From Chryseobacterium taichungense (GTDB lineage: Bacteria > Bacteroidota > Bacteroidia > Flavobacteriales > Weeksellaceae), in assembly GCF_900109935.1 (NCBI RefSeq), contig NZ_FOBV01000003.1:434001-498000 (forward strand): a stretch of 64,000 nt of DNA, given 5' to 3'. This document shows positions 34,036 through 43,920 of the stretch, one piece after another. Within the stretch, counting starts at the first letter, position 1. Every line of letters begins with the position of its first letter. The translations under genes were made by a program, and so were the position numbers. The notes under the pieces were generated by a model. It did not search any database. It had not been told where the DNA came from and saw only the letters and a program-made list of their open reading frames with translations.

Positions 34036-34881
34036 TCATTTTATATTAAAAGAACTGCCATCCCAAACATAAAATTTTGTTGCATATTTTTTCTTTTCCC
34101 GATCATTTTCATCTTTCTCCATTTCTTCCATTTTAAAAATAATCGTATTAGACACTCCTCCTTTGTCATTAGGAAAGATGAATTGTTCGGAATGATAATA
34201 CACGTCAGCATCACCTACATTAATAAGTTGGGGAAGAGTAATCAATTTTTTATCCTTCAACAGAATATACTGATCATAGCTCGGAATTCCGCATGCTTCA
34301 CCGGAAACAGTAGCTTTTAAAGTTAATTCTACATTTTTCAACTTATGACCGCTTTCAACATTAAAGGTGCCATAATTCAGGCTTTCACCGGATCCTGTTT
34401 CAAAAGAAACTTCATCAATCAGGATATTTTCTTTTATCATTTTTACGCCTGCTCTGTTTTGCTGTACTTCTTCATCTTTAAACTGTCCGTCTTTTATTTT
34501 AACCGTTTTCGTCAGTCCAAAAAGAAAATCATAGCCGTTTTTGTTCCGGTAATCTACACAAAGATTTCCGCCCCATACATATCCCTCAGACATTTTGCCT
34601 TCTTTCTGATATGAGACTTTATACCAGTTGGCAGCTCTTTCACCAAGCTTAAGAATAGAATCCTCTTTTTTAATAATTAAAATATCTTGATTGGTATTCA
34701 GCGAATCAAGGACTGGAGAAGCTACATCAGGAAGCTGACGGATCCTCGTATTATCTGTAAAAATTTTCTGTGCCTTGTTTTCTTCGAAGCTGAAGATACC
34801 ATTTGCATACGTATCATGATCTTTCTGCGCCGAAAAAGTCTGAAGCATGAAAATAAATAAAATGGCGAAAAGGGATTTCAT
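34036..34881 (-). CDS. Exported protein with SH3-like segment
   Basis: This 281-residue protein has a signal peptide (MKSLFAILFIFMLQTFSAQ). The segment TRIRQLPDVASPVLDSLNTN to WYKVSYQKEGKMSEGYVWGG looks like a bacterial SH3 domain (residues about 40-105). The remaining part, rich in beta strands, is not recognised. It begins 18 bases after the prmA stop on the same strand, so it is probably co-transcribed with it although no functional link is evident. The start is at 34,881; the longer frame overlaps prmA. Confidence 0.7.
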   Translation of the reverse strand: MKSLFAILFIFMLQTFSAQKDHDTYANGIFSFEENKAQKIFTDNTRIRQLPDVASPVLDSLNTNQDILIIKKEDSILKLGERAANWYKVSYQKEGKMSEGYVWGGNLCVDYRNKNGYDFLFGLTKTVKIKDGQFKDEEVQQNRAGVKMIKENILIDEVSFETGSGESLNYGTFNVESGHKLKNVELTLKATVSGEACGIPSYDQYILLKDKKLITLPQLINVGDADVYYHSEQFIFPNDKGGVSNTIIFKMEEMEKDENDREKKKYATKFYVWDGSSFNIK

Positions 34882-34898
34882 ATTAATATTTTGTGGTG

Positions 34899-35726
34899 TT
34901 ATTTTTCTAGAAGAAGGCTCACCCATTCTTCTCGCTGAAGCTGTTTTTTAAGCTCTAAACCGTTTTCTTTGCAAACTTCCAGAATATCATCCACATCGAA
35001 GAAGCACAATCCAGAAAGTAGCAATTGTCCGCTGTCATTCAACACCGAAACATACGTTGGAATATCTGAAATAAGAATATTTCTGTTGATATTTGCCAGA
35101 ATGATATCAAAATTTTCTTTGCCTAAATTTTCTGCAGTTCCCAACTCAATATCCAGCTCAACCTTATTTCTTGCGGCATTTTCTTTTGAATTCTCTACAG
35201 ACCATTCGTCGATATCGATTGCCTTTGTATCTCCAGCACCAATTTGTTTTGCATAAATAGCGAGTACTGAAGTTCCACAACCCATATCCAGAACTTTCTT
35301 TCCATTAAAATCCATATCCCTCATCTGTTGGATCATAAGATGGGTCGTCGGGTGATGCCCTGTTCCAAAAGACATTTTCGGCTGAATAACAATTTCATGC
35401 ATTCCCGGAACTGACTCGTGAAATTCTGCACGGATCAGTACTTTATCATCGATATTGATTGGTTCGAAGTTTTTCTCCCACTCTTCATTCCAGTTGATAT
35501 TTGGCATTTCCTGGAAAGTATAATCGATTTTAACCTCTTCGTTCTGAAAAAGCGGAAGCGTTTTTAAATCTTCTTCTTTAAATAAATCTTTCTGAATATA
35601 TCCTAAAATACCATCAATTTCTTCTGTAAAGCTATCAAAACCGATCTCGATAAGCTCTGCCATTAATATTTCGTTCCAAGGCTGAAGTGGAGAAATCTTG
35701 AAATTGAATTCTAAATAATTTTGCAT
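34899..35726 (-). CDS. prmA: Ribosomal protein L11 methyltransferase
   Basis: This 275-residue enzyme methylates ribosomal protein L11 using SAM. It has the SAM site KKVLDMGCGTSVLAIYAKQIG, the approach MSFGTGHHPTTHLMIQQM that is characteristic of PrmA, and the later motif FDIILANINRNILISDIP. The N-terminal substrate-recognition domain is present. The ATG at 35,726 follows a TATTTTTG element by 15 bases, excluding the longer frame to 35,807. Confidence 0.92.
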   Translation of the reverse strand: MQNYLEFNFKISPLQPWNEILMAELIEIGFDSFTEEIDGILGYIQKDLFKEEDLKTLPLFQNEEVKIDYTFQEMPNINWNEEWEKNFEPINIDDKVLIRAEFHESVPGMHEIVIQPKMSFGTGHHPTTHLMIQQMRDMDFNGKKVLDMGCGTSVLAIYAKQIGAGDTKAIDIDEWSVENSKENAARNKVELDIELGTAENLGKENFDIILANINRNILISDIPTYVSVLNDSGQLLLSGLCFFDVDDILEVCKENGLELKKQLQREEWVSLLLEK

Positions 35727-35741
35727 GTCAATAATTTGTTG

Positions 35742-35749
35742 CAAAAATA
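35742..35749 (-). promoter_or_regulatory. -7 element TATTTTTG of prmA
   Basis: Minus-strand TAnnTTTG match 15 bases before the prmA ATG, on the edge of the repeat array, so the array lies upstream of this promoter. Confidence 0.6.
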
Positions 35750-35756
35750 AAACTAC

Positions 35757-36750
35757 TTTTTTGATTTTATTGAAATATTGTTCTTTTGTTTTTAACGCAA
35801 CGAGCACAAAGATTTTTCAATGTTATTATAAATATTTCTCGTTCGCTAAGGCGTTTCACTTAGCAAAGTACAGTAAGAACATCAGTCTGAAGAATGAAGA
35901 ATTCACGATTTAAAAGTAATGCTCTTTTTAATTTTACTGAAATATTGTTGTTTTGTTTTTTAACGCAACAAGCACAAAGATTTTTTAAATTATTGAGAAT
36001 ATTTTTCGTTCGCTAAAACGTTTCACTCAGCAAAGTACATTAAGAACATCAGTCTGAAAAAGGAAGAATTCACGATTTAAAAGTAATGCTCTTTTTAATT
36101 TTACTGAAATATTGTTCTTTTGTTTTTAACGCAATGAGCACAAAGATTTTTTTTCAAATTATTGAGAATATTTTTCGTTCGCTAAGGCGTTTCACTCAGC
36201 AAAGATTGTAGATTAAGCATGTCATTCTGACGAAGGAAGAATTCACGATTTAAAAGTAATTCTCTTTTTAATTTTACTGAAATATTGTTGTTTTGTTTTT
36301 TAACGCAACAAGTACAAAGATTTTTTAAATGTATTGAGAATATTTTTCGTTCGCGAAGGCATTTCACTCAGCAAAGTACAGTAAGAACATCAGTCTGAAG
36401 AATGAAGAATTCACGATTTAAAAGTAATGCTCTTTTTAATTTTACTGAAATATTGTTGTTTTGTTTTTTAACGCAACGAGCACAAAGATTTTTTAATATT
36501 ATTATAAAATATGTCTCGTTCGCTAAGGCGTTTCACTTAGCAAAGTACAGTAAGAACTTCAGTCTGAAGAAGGAAGAATTCACGATTTAAAAGTAATGCT
36601 CTTTTTAATTTTACTGAAATATTGTTGTTTTGTTTTTTAACACAACGAGCACAAAGATTTTTTTTCAAATTATTGAGAATATTTTTCGTTCGCGAAGGCG
36701 TTTCACTCAGCAAAGATTGTAGATTAAGCATGTCATTCTGACGAAGGAAG
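35757..36750. repeat. Approximately 167-bp imperfect tandem repeats, six copies
   Basis: Each unit runs ctttttaattttactgaaat, then tttaacgcaacgagcacaaag, a variable AT-rich stretch, cgttcgctaaggcgtttcac, and cagtctgaagaatgaagaat. Unit starts are near 35,757, 35,921, 36,088, 36,261, 36,429 and 36,598, giving spacings of 164-173 bases. Copies 3 and 6 end differently (gtagattaagcatgtcattc), which suggests a higher-order pattern. Short ORFs within it repeat with the unit and are not convincing genes. This fills the 1.1-kb gap between prmA and the SDR gene. Confidence 0.85.
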
Positions 36751-36810
36751 AATCTATTTTCTTATTTAGTAAGATTCTTCACTCTCACTTCGTTCTCGTT
36801 CAGAATGACA
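36731..36810. repeat. Inverted repeat at the end of the array
   Basis: tgtcattctg with a following gaagaatct faces agattcttc and cagaatgaca. The arms are near-complementary over about 25 bases with a gap. The same opening words are found inside the tandem array (36,219-36,240). Confidence 0.65.
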
Positions 36811-36827
36811 AACTTAATACATAAAAA

Positions 36828-36845
36828 AGCGAACCGAAGTCCGCT
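36828..36845 (-). terminator. Terminator of the SDR gene
   Basis: agcgaaccgaagtccgct forms a stem with one mismatch; TTTTTTATG follows on the minus strand. It is about 60 bases after the SDR stop. Confidence 0.65.
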
Positions 36846-36906
36846 CTTATCAATTATAGTTTCAAGTCTAAAAACTTTAAACCCAAAACATTAAATTTTA
36901 AATCAA

Positions 36907-37620
36907 TTAAGGATTTGTAGAGAAGATTGATCCGTTGGCAATCAATGCTCTACGGTTCATTTTAAGAATATCTCTCACCCATTCTGCAAAATCTTCCGGC
37001 TGAAGAACTTTATCCGGATTCCCATCCGTAAGACCGCCCTGTATAGACATATCCGATGCAATGGTGCTTGGAGTAAGTGTAATCACACGGATATTCTGCT
37101 TTCTCCATTCTGCCATCATGGATTGTGAAAGAGAAACAACGGCTGCTTTTGAAGCTGCATACGCCGACATATTGGGACCACCTTTTAAACCCGCGGTTGA
37201 TGCAACATTAATAATATCGCCTTCACCTTTAGACTTCAAATATGGATACACCGCCTTTGCAGCATAATACACTCCGAAGAGATTGGTTTTAATAACCTGC
37301 TCCCACGTCTCTGAGGGCATTTCTTCAATAGATCCGAAATCACCGATCCCAGCATTATTAATAAGAATATCGATTCCTCCTAATTGTTCGGCCAGAGATT
37401 CGATTCCTGCTTTTACGTGTATTTCATTATCAACACTGAAAACAGCATATGCTGCCTTTACGCCAAGTTTCTGGATTTCATCAACTGTCATTTTCAGGTT
37501 TTCTTCATTTCTTCCTGTAATTCCAATATTTACGCCTTCATGTGCCAATGCGAGAGCAACTGCTTTGCCAAGACCTCTTCCACCACCTGTGATGATGGCA
37601 TTTTTTCCGTTGATGTTCAT
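36907..37620 (-). CDS. SDR-family oxidoreductase (3-ketoacyl-ACP reductase-like)
   Basis: This 237-residue short-chain dehydrogenase has the cofactor motif IITGGGRGLGKAVALAL, NNAGIGDFG, the catalytic serine in INVASTAGLKGG and YAASKAAVVSLSQ (Tyr-x-x-x-Lys). The arginine in GITGRNEEN suggests NADPH preference. It resembles FabG-like reductases, but as a lone gene its substrate cannot be named. Confidence 0.85.
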   Translation of the reverse strand: MNINGKNAIITGGGRGLGKAVALALAHEGVNIGITGRNEENLKMTVDEIQKLGVKAAYAVFSVDNEIHVKAGIESLAEQLGGIDILINNAGIGDFGSIEEMPSETWEQVIKTNLFGVYYAAKAVYPYLKSKGEGDIINVASTAGLKGGPNMSAYAASKAAVVSLSQSMMAEWRKQNIRVITLTPSTIASDMSIQGGLTDGNPDKVLQPEDFAEWVRDILKMNRRALIANGSIFSTNP

Positions 37621-37642
37621 TATATTTAATTTATTGTTGATG

Positions 37643-37650
37643 CAAATTTA
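37643..37650 (-). promoter_or_regulatory. -7 element TAAATTTG of the SDR gene
   Basis: Minus-strand TAnnTTTG match, 22 bases before the ATG at 37,620. Confidence 0.6.
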
Positions 37651-37734
37651 CGAAAGATGATTCGCATACTATTGATGAATAATGATATTATGAGAATAGA
37701 CATTAAAGATAATATGACAATTTTCACAAAAATA

Positions 37735-37760
37735 AAACCGGCTTCACAGGAAGCCGGCTT
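37735..37760 (-). terminator. Terminator after the phosphoesterase gene
   Basis: accggctt/aagccggc stem with a 6-base loop, followed on the minus strand by TTTTATTTTTG. It closes the susCD-phosphoesterase run. Confidence 0.8.
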
Positions 37761-37789
37761 CTTTGAAAGTATAGTAATAAAATGAAAAA

Positions 37790-39373
37790 TTAAGGTATAA
37801 GGATCTGATTTTGAACTTCAAATTCTTCCGATGCTGAAAACCTGTTTCCATACATGTCAACTGCTCTCACCTCAACCTTATGTTTTCCCAGAGAAAGCTT
37901 TTTAGAAAAGTCTCCCGTCCAGATATGTTTTGATGCTTCAGGATTTGAAGGCCTTCTTCCCGGGAAAATAGTATTCGTTGTATCCCATTTGAAAACAGAC
38001 ATGGCAAAACTCGGATCTACGGTTTCGTCGTATTGCATTTCTTCCCATTTATCATCATCTATCCTGTATTCCACTTTGTCTTTTTTGCTGCCCATAAAGA
38101 AGTTTGCCAGCACTTTTGCAGATGTTTTTGAAGGGAAAGGAATCACTTTCGGTACATACAGATTGATCTGATAATCTTCCGGCTGACCCGCAGTTTTATA
38201 TTTAATTTTATATTCATTATCGTTAAAGCTGATGAAAGAATATCCTTTGGCCGTGCCGTCTCTCATGGTAGATGTCGGCAATCCAAGATTATCCGATGTT
38301 CCAGACCACCAGTCGCCGCAAGTGGTTCCGGCATTGTATTCGTGAAGATCTTTTGAACCGTTCCAGCCTGCTTCTTTTCCATAGAAAATCTGTTGCTGAA
38401 TATGCGTATGCGCCGATAAAATCAATGCATTTTTAAAAGGCAATAAAAAATCAAATAGCTTCTGACGGTCAGAATTCCTGAAATTATCTTCATTCTTATG
38501 TTCAAGCGGAATGTGGAAAGAAACGACGATCAGTTTATTTTTATCCACCACTTTCAGGTCATTTTCTATAAATTTTAACTGATCTTCACGGAAACCTCCC
38601 CAATATCCTTTTCCATCTCTAGGATCCGGATAAAGAATATCATCCAGCACGATAAAGTGAACATTTCCATAATTAAAGGAATAATTGGCAGGACCGAAAT
38701 TGGACTCAAAAGTCTCATCGGAAAGCAGATCTTCCTTCGCTTCATAATTCATGTCATGATTTCCCATGATGTTGTACCAAGGCAAACCGATCTCTTTCAT
38801 TACTGTTGCGTAAGGCTTTTGAAGTATTAAATCATTTCCTACCAAATCTCCCAGACTGATTCCTAACACTGCATTTTTCTTCGTATTTTTCACTTCATTT
38901 ACAATAGATCTTCTGAAATAATCAAGCTCCTTTTCGGTGTAAGGTTGTGGATCACCAAAAACAAGAATATCAAAATTTTTGCTTTCATTTTGTTTGTTTA
39001 AGGCAAAATTGATCTCTTTCGGAAGCTCACCTGTCGGCGCAGATCCTTTGTATTTAAAATCTGCCGGAGAACCTTTTGGTTTATACTGATAATAATACTG
39101 AGGCAGGTTATTTCCGTTTACCGGCGTCATATATCCTGAAGGTTTGATCACAAAAACCGATTGCCCTTCCATGATCGGCAGGCTATATCTTCCGTTCTTA
39201 TCGGTAAGAACCACCTGTGCTCCGTTGGAAACCGCTACTCCTTCAATTCCTTTTTCCCTGTTCTCTTTCTTCTGATTTTTATTGAGATCTTCATATACAT
39301 ATCCCGAAACAGAAGTCTGTGAGAATGCCATTGCTGAAATCAGTATACACGGCATTAAAAATTTTATATTCAT
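37790..39373 (-). CDS. Secreted calcineurin-like phosphoesterase with C-terminal domain
   Basis: This 527-residue protein has a signal peptide (MNIKFLMPCILISAMAFSQ). Residues 20-125 form a carboxypeptidase-regulatory-like beta domain (VSGYVYEDLNKNQKKENREK). The phosphoesterase core has ILVFGDPQPY, LGISLGDLVGND, WYNIMGNHDMNYE, VVSFHIPLEHK and LILSAHTHIQQQ, giving a complete two-metal site. The C-terminal part matches the calcineurin C-terminal extension. It follows the SusC/SusD pair, pointing to a periplasmic or surface phosphomonoesterase or diesterase whose product is taken up. Confidence 0.85.
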   Translation of the reverse strand: MNIKFLMPCILISAMAFSQTSVSGYVYEDLNKNQKKENREKGIEGVAVSNGAQVVLTDKNGRYSLPIMEGQSVFVIKPSGYMTPVNGNNLPQYYYQYKPKGSPADFKYKGSAPTGELPKEINFALNKQNESKNFDILVFGDPQPYTEKELDYFRRSIVNEVKNTKKNAVLGISLGDLVGNDLILQKPYATVMKEIGLPWYNIMGNHDMNYEAKEDLLSDETFESNFGPANYSFNYGNVHFIVLDDILYPDPRDGKGYWGGFREDQLKFIENDLKVVDKNKLIVVSFHIPLEHKNEDNFRNSDRQKLFDFLLPFKNALILSAHTHIQQQIFYGKEAGWNGSKDLHEYNAGTTCGDWWSGTSDNLGLPTSTMRDGTAKGYSFISFNDNEYKIKYKTAGQPEDYQINLYVPKVIPFPSKTSAKVLANFFMGSKKDKVEYRIDDDKWEEMQYDETVDPSFAMSVFKWDTTNTIFPGRRPSNPEASKHIWTGDFSKKLSLGKHKVEVRAVDMYGNRFSASEEFEVQNQILIP

Positions 39374-39396
39374 TGTATTGATATTTAAAGTTAAAT

Positions 39397-39448
39397 TTTG
39401 GCTTCAGCCAAATTGATTCTTTTTCTAAGAATCGGGCTAAAGCCCGAT
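39397..39448 (-). repeat. Two hairpins between the SusD and phosphoesterase genes
   Basis: tttggcttcagccaaa (39,397-39,412) and atcgggctaaagcccgat (39,431-39,448) are each self-complementary. They lie in the 89-base gap and could trim expression of the phosphoesterase relative to susCD. The GGGCT-AGCCC core also occurs in the tatD terminator. Confidence 0.65.
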
Positions 39449-39462
39449 CCCGCCGATGAATT

Positions 39463-40917
39463 TTACGGCTTATTCCACCACATTTTTACGTTGATATCAT
39501 CTCCGCCCATCTGCTGTACAGCGGCCTGGTAATTAGCGGTATTCAATATTCTTGGATTTGGCGGATACATAAGCCTTGAAGGCAATACTCCATTATTTAA
39601 TAATCCTCCATTGTTTGGCAGTACAGGGAATCCTGTTCTTCTTTTTTCAAACCACTGCTGCTGATCGACAAAGAATAAAGCGACATATTTCTGAAGCATA
39701 ATTCGTTCTAAAGTCCCATTGTAAGCCACATTGGTATTAGCAAAATAATTGGATGGCACGGTTGAACCCCATTGTTCAATCGCTGCCTTAACCCCATTCT
39801 CATAATATGTTTGTGCATTTCCCGGGATAATTCCTTTAAAAGCAAGCTCAGACAAAATAAACTGCAACTCAGCATAGGGATACACCAAAATATTTAATGG
39901 TGCTTTTGCCAGGTTTTGATTCATATTGGAAGGCTGATAATTAAAGGTTGTTCCGTAAGCATATCCTGATGGCGCGCCTTTATACCCTATATTTGCATTG
40001 CCGGGAATACTTTTGGCCTGCCCGAAAAACATTGACATTCTCGGATCATTATTGGCTTTTAATGTTTCTACAAAGAATTCAGATGCTGCTCTACCGGTAG
40101 TAAAATCCTGTGGTCTTGTAATCGGGGGAAGCAGTGGTGCAACGCCAGTTACATTTACTTTAGCCGTTTCGGTATTGCTCTGAAAAATAGGATATTTGGC
40201 AGGATCGCTGATAATTTCCTGAATTCTTTCATTTACATTCACCTCACCATTTCTGTTTAAAATTCTTGTCAGCAAACGTAATGAAAGTGAATTACAGAAT
40301 TTTTTCCAGTTGGTAATCCCGTTCGCATCACTTTCTGCTTTGTAAAAAATATCCGAACCGGTAAGCATCTTAGTGGTTACAAATAGCGAGTTTGCCGTTT
40401 TTAAATCATCTAATAATTTTACATAAATATCTTTCTGCTTATCAAATTTCGGTTGAGCATTTCCATCATCCAGACTTGAAGCTTCAGAAAATGGCACGTC
40501 ACCATAAGTATCGGTAAGATTGGAATAAATCCAGGCATTAAGCACCATGGCAATTGCAATATAATTCGGATCATTATCTTTTTCAGCGGCGAGCTTCATG
40601 TCTTTTACCTGCTTGATCCATTTGTAGCTGTTATTCCAGAAGCCAGCTCCGGTGTTCTCTGTAATGTTGTATCTACTGAGTGTATTTCCTTCATTCGGAA
40701 AATCCAGAGAAACCTGCATAAGATCGAATGTAAAATCATTTGCTCTCATATAATTGACAGCCGCCATATTATACTCTATCGGAACGAGTAATTTTGAAGC
40801 TGCAGGCTCGCTGATCCTGCTGTTGTCAACATTTACCTCATCAAGGTTTCTGCTGCACGATACCGGAATACAACCAATTCCTGCAATTAATAATGTATTT
40901 AAAAATAATTTTTTCAT
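39463..40917 (-). CDS. SusD/RagB-family outer-membrane lipoprotein
   Basis: This 484-residue lipoprotein has a signal ending IPVSCSRN. It is the surface lid that captures the nutrient for the SusC channel. Helical TPR-like segments (YNMAAVNYMRANDFTFDLMQ, then FWNNSYKWIKQVKDMK) and the C-terminal QQWFEKRRTGFPVLP fit the SusD-like_2 group, which often serves substrates other than glycans. Its start is 11 bases after the SusC stop, so they are made together. Confidence 0.9.
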   Translation of the reverse strand: MKKLFLNTLLIAGIGCIPVSCSRNLDEVNVDNSRISEPAASKLLVPIEYNMAAVNYMRANDFTFDLMQVSLDFPNEGNTLSRYNITENTGAGFWNNSYKWIKQVKDMKLAAEKDNDPNYIAIAMVLNAWIYSNLTDTYGDVPFSEASSLDDGNAQPKFDKQKDIYVKLLDDLKTANSLFVTTKMLTGSDIFYKAESDANGITNWKKFCNSLSLRLLTRILNRNGEVNVNERIQEIISDPAKYPIFQSNTETAKVNVTGVAPLLPPITRPQDFTTGRAASEFFVETLKANNDPRMSMFFGQAKSIPGNANIGYKGAPSGYAYGTTFNYQPSNMNQNLAKAPLNILVYPYAELQFILSELAFKGIIPGNAQTYYENGVKAAIEQWGSTVPSNYFANTNVAYNGTLERIMLQKYVALFFVDQQQWFEKRRTGFPVLPNNGGLLNNGVLPSRLMYPPNPRILNTANYQAAVQQMGGDDINVKMWWNKP

Positions 40918-40928
40918 GTTTTCAGAAT

Positions 40929-43904
40929 TTAAAATTTAACATTAAGCTGAATACCTACCGTTCTTGCAGTCGGCAACTGTCCCATTTCTACACCCGGTGT
41001 GATCTGATTGTCATTCAGTGTTGCCGCTTCAGGATCAAACAGTGGGAACTTCGTCCACATCCACAGGTTTCTTCCGAATAAAGCCAGGGTCAGTTCTGTG
41101 ATCTTAAGCTGATCGGTAACATTTTTAGAGAAAGTGTAAGCAATTCTTGCGTCTCTCAGTTTGATGAAAGAAGTATCGAATGTATTGGTTTCCACGTTGG
41201 CTCTCCGGTAATAATCAGCGTAATAAGATGACAGCAAAATCGGCTTGGTGTTCGGCGAGAATGTTCCGTCTGGGTTTTGTACTACTCCATCGCCTACAAT
41301 CATTCCTCCCGGATTCTCTCTTCCGAATAATGTATGTTCCAGCTTTCCTTGTTCCGTCATTTTGTGATGCGACTGGGAATAAGCCATTCCCTTATACTGT
41401 CCGTCAAATGAGAAACTCACGGTAATACCTTTATATCTGAATTCGTTCTGAATTCCAGCTCTCCATTTTGGATATGCATTTCCTATTTTCTTCATCTGCG
41501 TCGGTTTTGCTGTAAGCCCATCGGTAGCGTTATAAATCACCTGACCATCCGGAGAATACATCAGTCCGTATCCATACATATCGCCCAGTGAACCTCCTAC
41601 GAAAGCATTAAAGTAAACCACACCTCCTACGCTTCCCATTGTGTAAGGCTCTCCGTTGAATTCTTCAGGTAATGACAGAATTTTGTTTCGGTTCATAGAC
41701 CAGTTGGCATTGATGCTCCATGAAAAGTTTTTGTTTTTCACCGCATACGTATTCAATGTCATTTCAAGACCTCTGTTTCGTACTTCACCCGCGTTGATAA
41801 CTTTCGTGCTGTACCCCGTTTCCCACAATGTAGGAATTCTGATAATCTGATCTTTGGAATTGTTCTGATAAGCAGTAATGGTATAATTGATTCTGTTTTT
41901 AAGAATTGTAAAATCCATCCCCGCTTCCATATTGGTAATCATATTAGGTCTCAGGTTCGGATTGGGATATAAAGAGGGAGATTCCACAGAGCCAACAAAA
42001 TCACTGTTGTTGTAATATTTGATCAGCTGATAGGGATCTGTATCATTACCAACCTTGGACCAGGAAGCCCTTAATTTCCAGTAATTAAAAGAGTTGGAAG
42101 ATAAATTAAAAATATCTGAAAGAATAAAAGATGTAGCTACTGAAGGATAGAAATAAGAACGGTTTTCCTTCGGCAGAGTGCTGCTCCAGTCATTTCTTGC
42201 GGTAAGATCAAGGAAAATTTTATTCTTAAAGCTTACGGTTGCAAGGGCGTACGCACTGTTCACCTGCTTGTCATTTGGTCTTGCAAATTTTGAAATATTT
42301 GAAATACCGTTTGGAAGCGTATAAACACCTGGCTTCAGAAGGCCTTCTGCAATATAATCATTCATCGTATATTCTGTGTAGCGGATATTTCCTCCTGCTG
42401 AAGCACTGAAATCAAATTCTCCGAATGTATTGCGGTAAGTGAATAAAACATCGTTATTCAAATCCATCAACCTTACATGCTGCTCCCGATACATTCCCTG
42501 AAGATAATTGGCAGAACTCCATGGTCTTTTCTGAGTACGGAGTTCGTTGTTCAGCTCCATCCCCGACCTTACCATGACATCGAGATTTTTGGTGATTTTA
42601 TAATTAAGGTTTACGTTTCCTGTGATAAAGTTTTTATCCACTCCATTCAGCATTTCATAAGCAATAAGGTAAGGATTGTCGATAAATGAACTGAAAGGAT
42701 GCACCTGATCTACCTGCTCTTTTCCTTTTTTCCAGATTGGTCTGTACCAGGAAAGATCGACGTTCGGATTCTGGAAAATCATGAAATATGAGATCGACTG
42801 ATTACTGTAGCCGGTCGCCGGAAGGTTGTCACTTTTAGTTTTGTTGTAGTTTATTTTAATTCCGATCTTTAATTTTTCACTCAGCTTATGATCTACAGAA
42901 AAAGCAGCATTGAACCTATCGAAACCTGTATTTGGCATCATCCATTCGTTTTTTAAATACGTTAAAGATGATCTGAAAGATGTATTTTCGTTGGATGCCT
43001 CTACGGAAATGTTGTTTGAAAAGGTTGTCCCAGTTTCCCAAAATCCTTTGATGTTATCTTTATAAGGTTGCCAGAGTTTTCTTTCGGAACTTTGCCCTTC
43101 GAGATCTGGATCATACTGGAAATAATACTGACCCGCAAACTTTGGTCCGAATGCGCTGCTGGTAGAACCTGTGTTGATTCCATCCGCGGAAGCTCCATAA
43201 GAATAGAAAAAATTTCCCTGCGTATCTTTTTGTAAAGTTCCCTGTCCATATTCGTACTGATAATCCGGCCATTTCAATACCGTGTCGTAGCTGGAATAAG
43301 AATTTAAGCTTACCTGCACTTTTCCTTTTCTGCTTTTTCCGGATTTTGTAGTGATCATAATAGCCCCGCCGGCACCTCTTGATCCGTACAATGCTGAAGC
43401 TGTTGATCCTTTAAGAACCGTAATTGATTCAATATCATCAGGATTGATGGTATTGATTCCGTTTCCGTAATCGATGGGTAAATCTGCCTTCGCTCCTGCT
43501 CCATATGCAGAGAATCCTGTTCCTGTCGTATTATTGTTTAAAGGCACTCCATCTACTACGATGAGAGCATTATTCTGATCAGGATTCATGGAGATATCCC
43601 CTCTCAGTTTAATGATTGAGCTCCCGAGAGGTCCTGCACCGGCTGTCTGAATTTTAAGACCTGCCACTTTTCCCTCAAGTGCCTGCGACCAGTTGTTGTT
43701 TTGGGTTTTCAAAAGCTCGTCAGACTTGATCGTTTCTGCCACATATCCTAAAGAACGGTCCTGTCTTTTAATCCCCAATGCCGTTACCACTACTTCGTCA
43801 ATGTTTTTTATCGTGTCCCGCTTTGCCTTTTGCTGGGCCATAACATTTACACTGACCAATCCTAATAATGATAATATTAGTACTTTTTGTGTCTCTTTAC
43901 GCAT
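40929..43904 (-). CDS. SusC/RagA-family TonB-dependent receptor
   Basis: This 991-residue outer-membrane channel has a signal peptide (MRKETQKVLILSLLGLVSVN). The plug begins IDEVVVTALGIKRQDRSLGY, and GSTASALYGSRGAGGAIMIT is the SusC signature. The barrel ends ARTVGIQLNVKF with a terminal Phe. Unlike most SusC proteins it has no carboxypeptidase-like domain between signal and plug; only about 10 residues lie there. It imports a substrate captured by the SusD protein using TonB energy. The downstream phosphoesterase suggests a phosphorylated compound. Confidence 0.92.
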   Translation of the reverse strand: MRKETQKVLILSLLGLVSVNVMAQQKAKRDTIKNIDEVVVTALGIKRQDRSLGYVAETIKSDELLKTQNNNWSQALEGKVAGLKIQTAGAGPLGSSIIKLRGDISMNPDQNNALIVVDGVPLNNNTTGTGFSAYGAGAKADLPIDYGNGINTINPDDIESITVLKGSTASALYGSRGAGGAIMITTKSGKSRKGKVQVSLNSYSSYDTVLKWPDYQYEYGQGTLQKDTQGNFFYSYGASADGINTGSTSSAFGPKFAGQYYFQYDPDLEGQSSERKLWQPYKDNIKGFWETGTTFSNNISVEASNENTSFRSSLTYLKNEWMMPNTGFDRFNAAFSVDHKLSEKLKIGIKINYNKTKSDNLPATGYSNQSISYFMIFQNPNVDLSWYRPIWKKGKEQVDQVHPFSSFIDNPYLIAYEMLNGVDKNFITGNVNLNYKITKNLDVMVRSGMELNNELRTQKRPWSSANYLQGMYREQHVRLMDLNNDVLFTYRNTFGEFDFSASAGGNIRYTEYTMNDYIAEGLLKPGVYTLPNGISNISKFARPNDKQVNSAYALATVSFKNKIFLDLTARNDWSSTLPKENRSYFYPSVATSFILSDIFNLSSNSFNYWKLRASWSKVGNDTDPYQLIKYYNNSDFVGSVESPSLYPNPNLRPNMITNMEAGMDFTILKNRINYTITAYQNNSKDQIIRIPTLWETGYSTKVINAGEVRNRGLEMTLNTYAVKNKNFSWSINANWSMNRNKILSLPEEFNGEPYTMGSVGGVVYFNAFVGGSLGDMYGYGLMYSPDGQVIYNATDGLTAKPTQMKKIGNAYPKWRAGIQNEFRYKGITVSFSFDGQYKGMAYSQSHHKMTEQGKLEHTLFGRENPGGMIVGDGVVQNPDGTFSPNTKPILLSSYYADYYRRANVETNTFDTSFIKLRDARIAYTFSKNVTDQLKITELTLALFGRNLWMWTKFPLFDPEAATLNDNQITPGVEMGQLPTARTVGIQLNVKF

Positions 43905-43920
43905 ATCCTTTTTGTTTGTG

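Noticed and set aside
35757..36750. Possible CRISPR array
   Set aside because: The repeated unit is about 167 bases with no short constant repeat alternating with unique spacers, and no cas genes are nearby.
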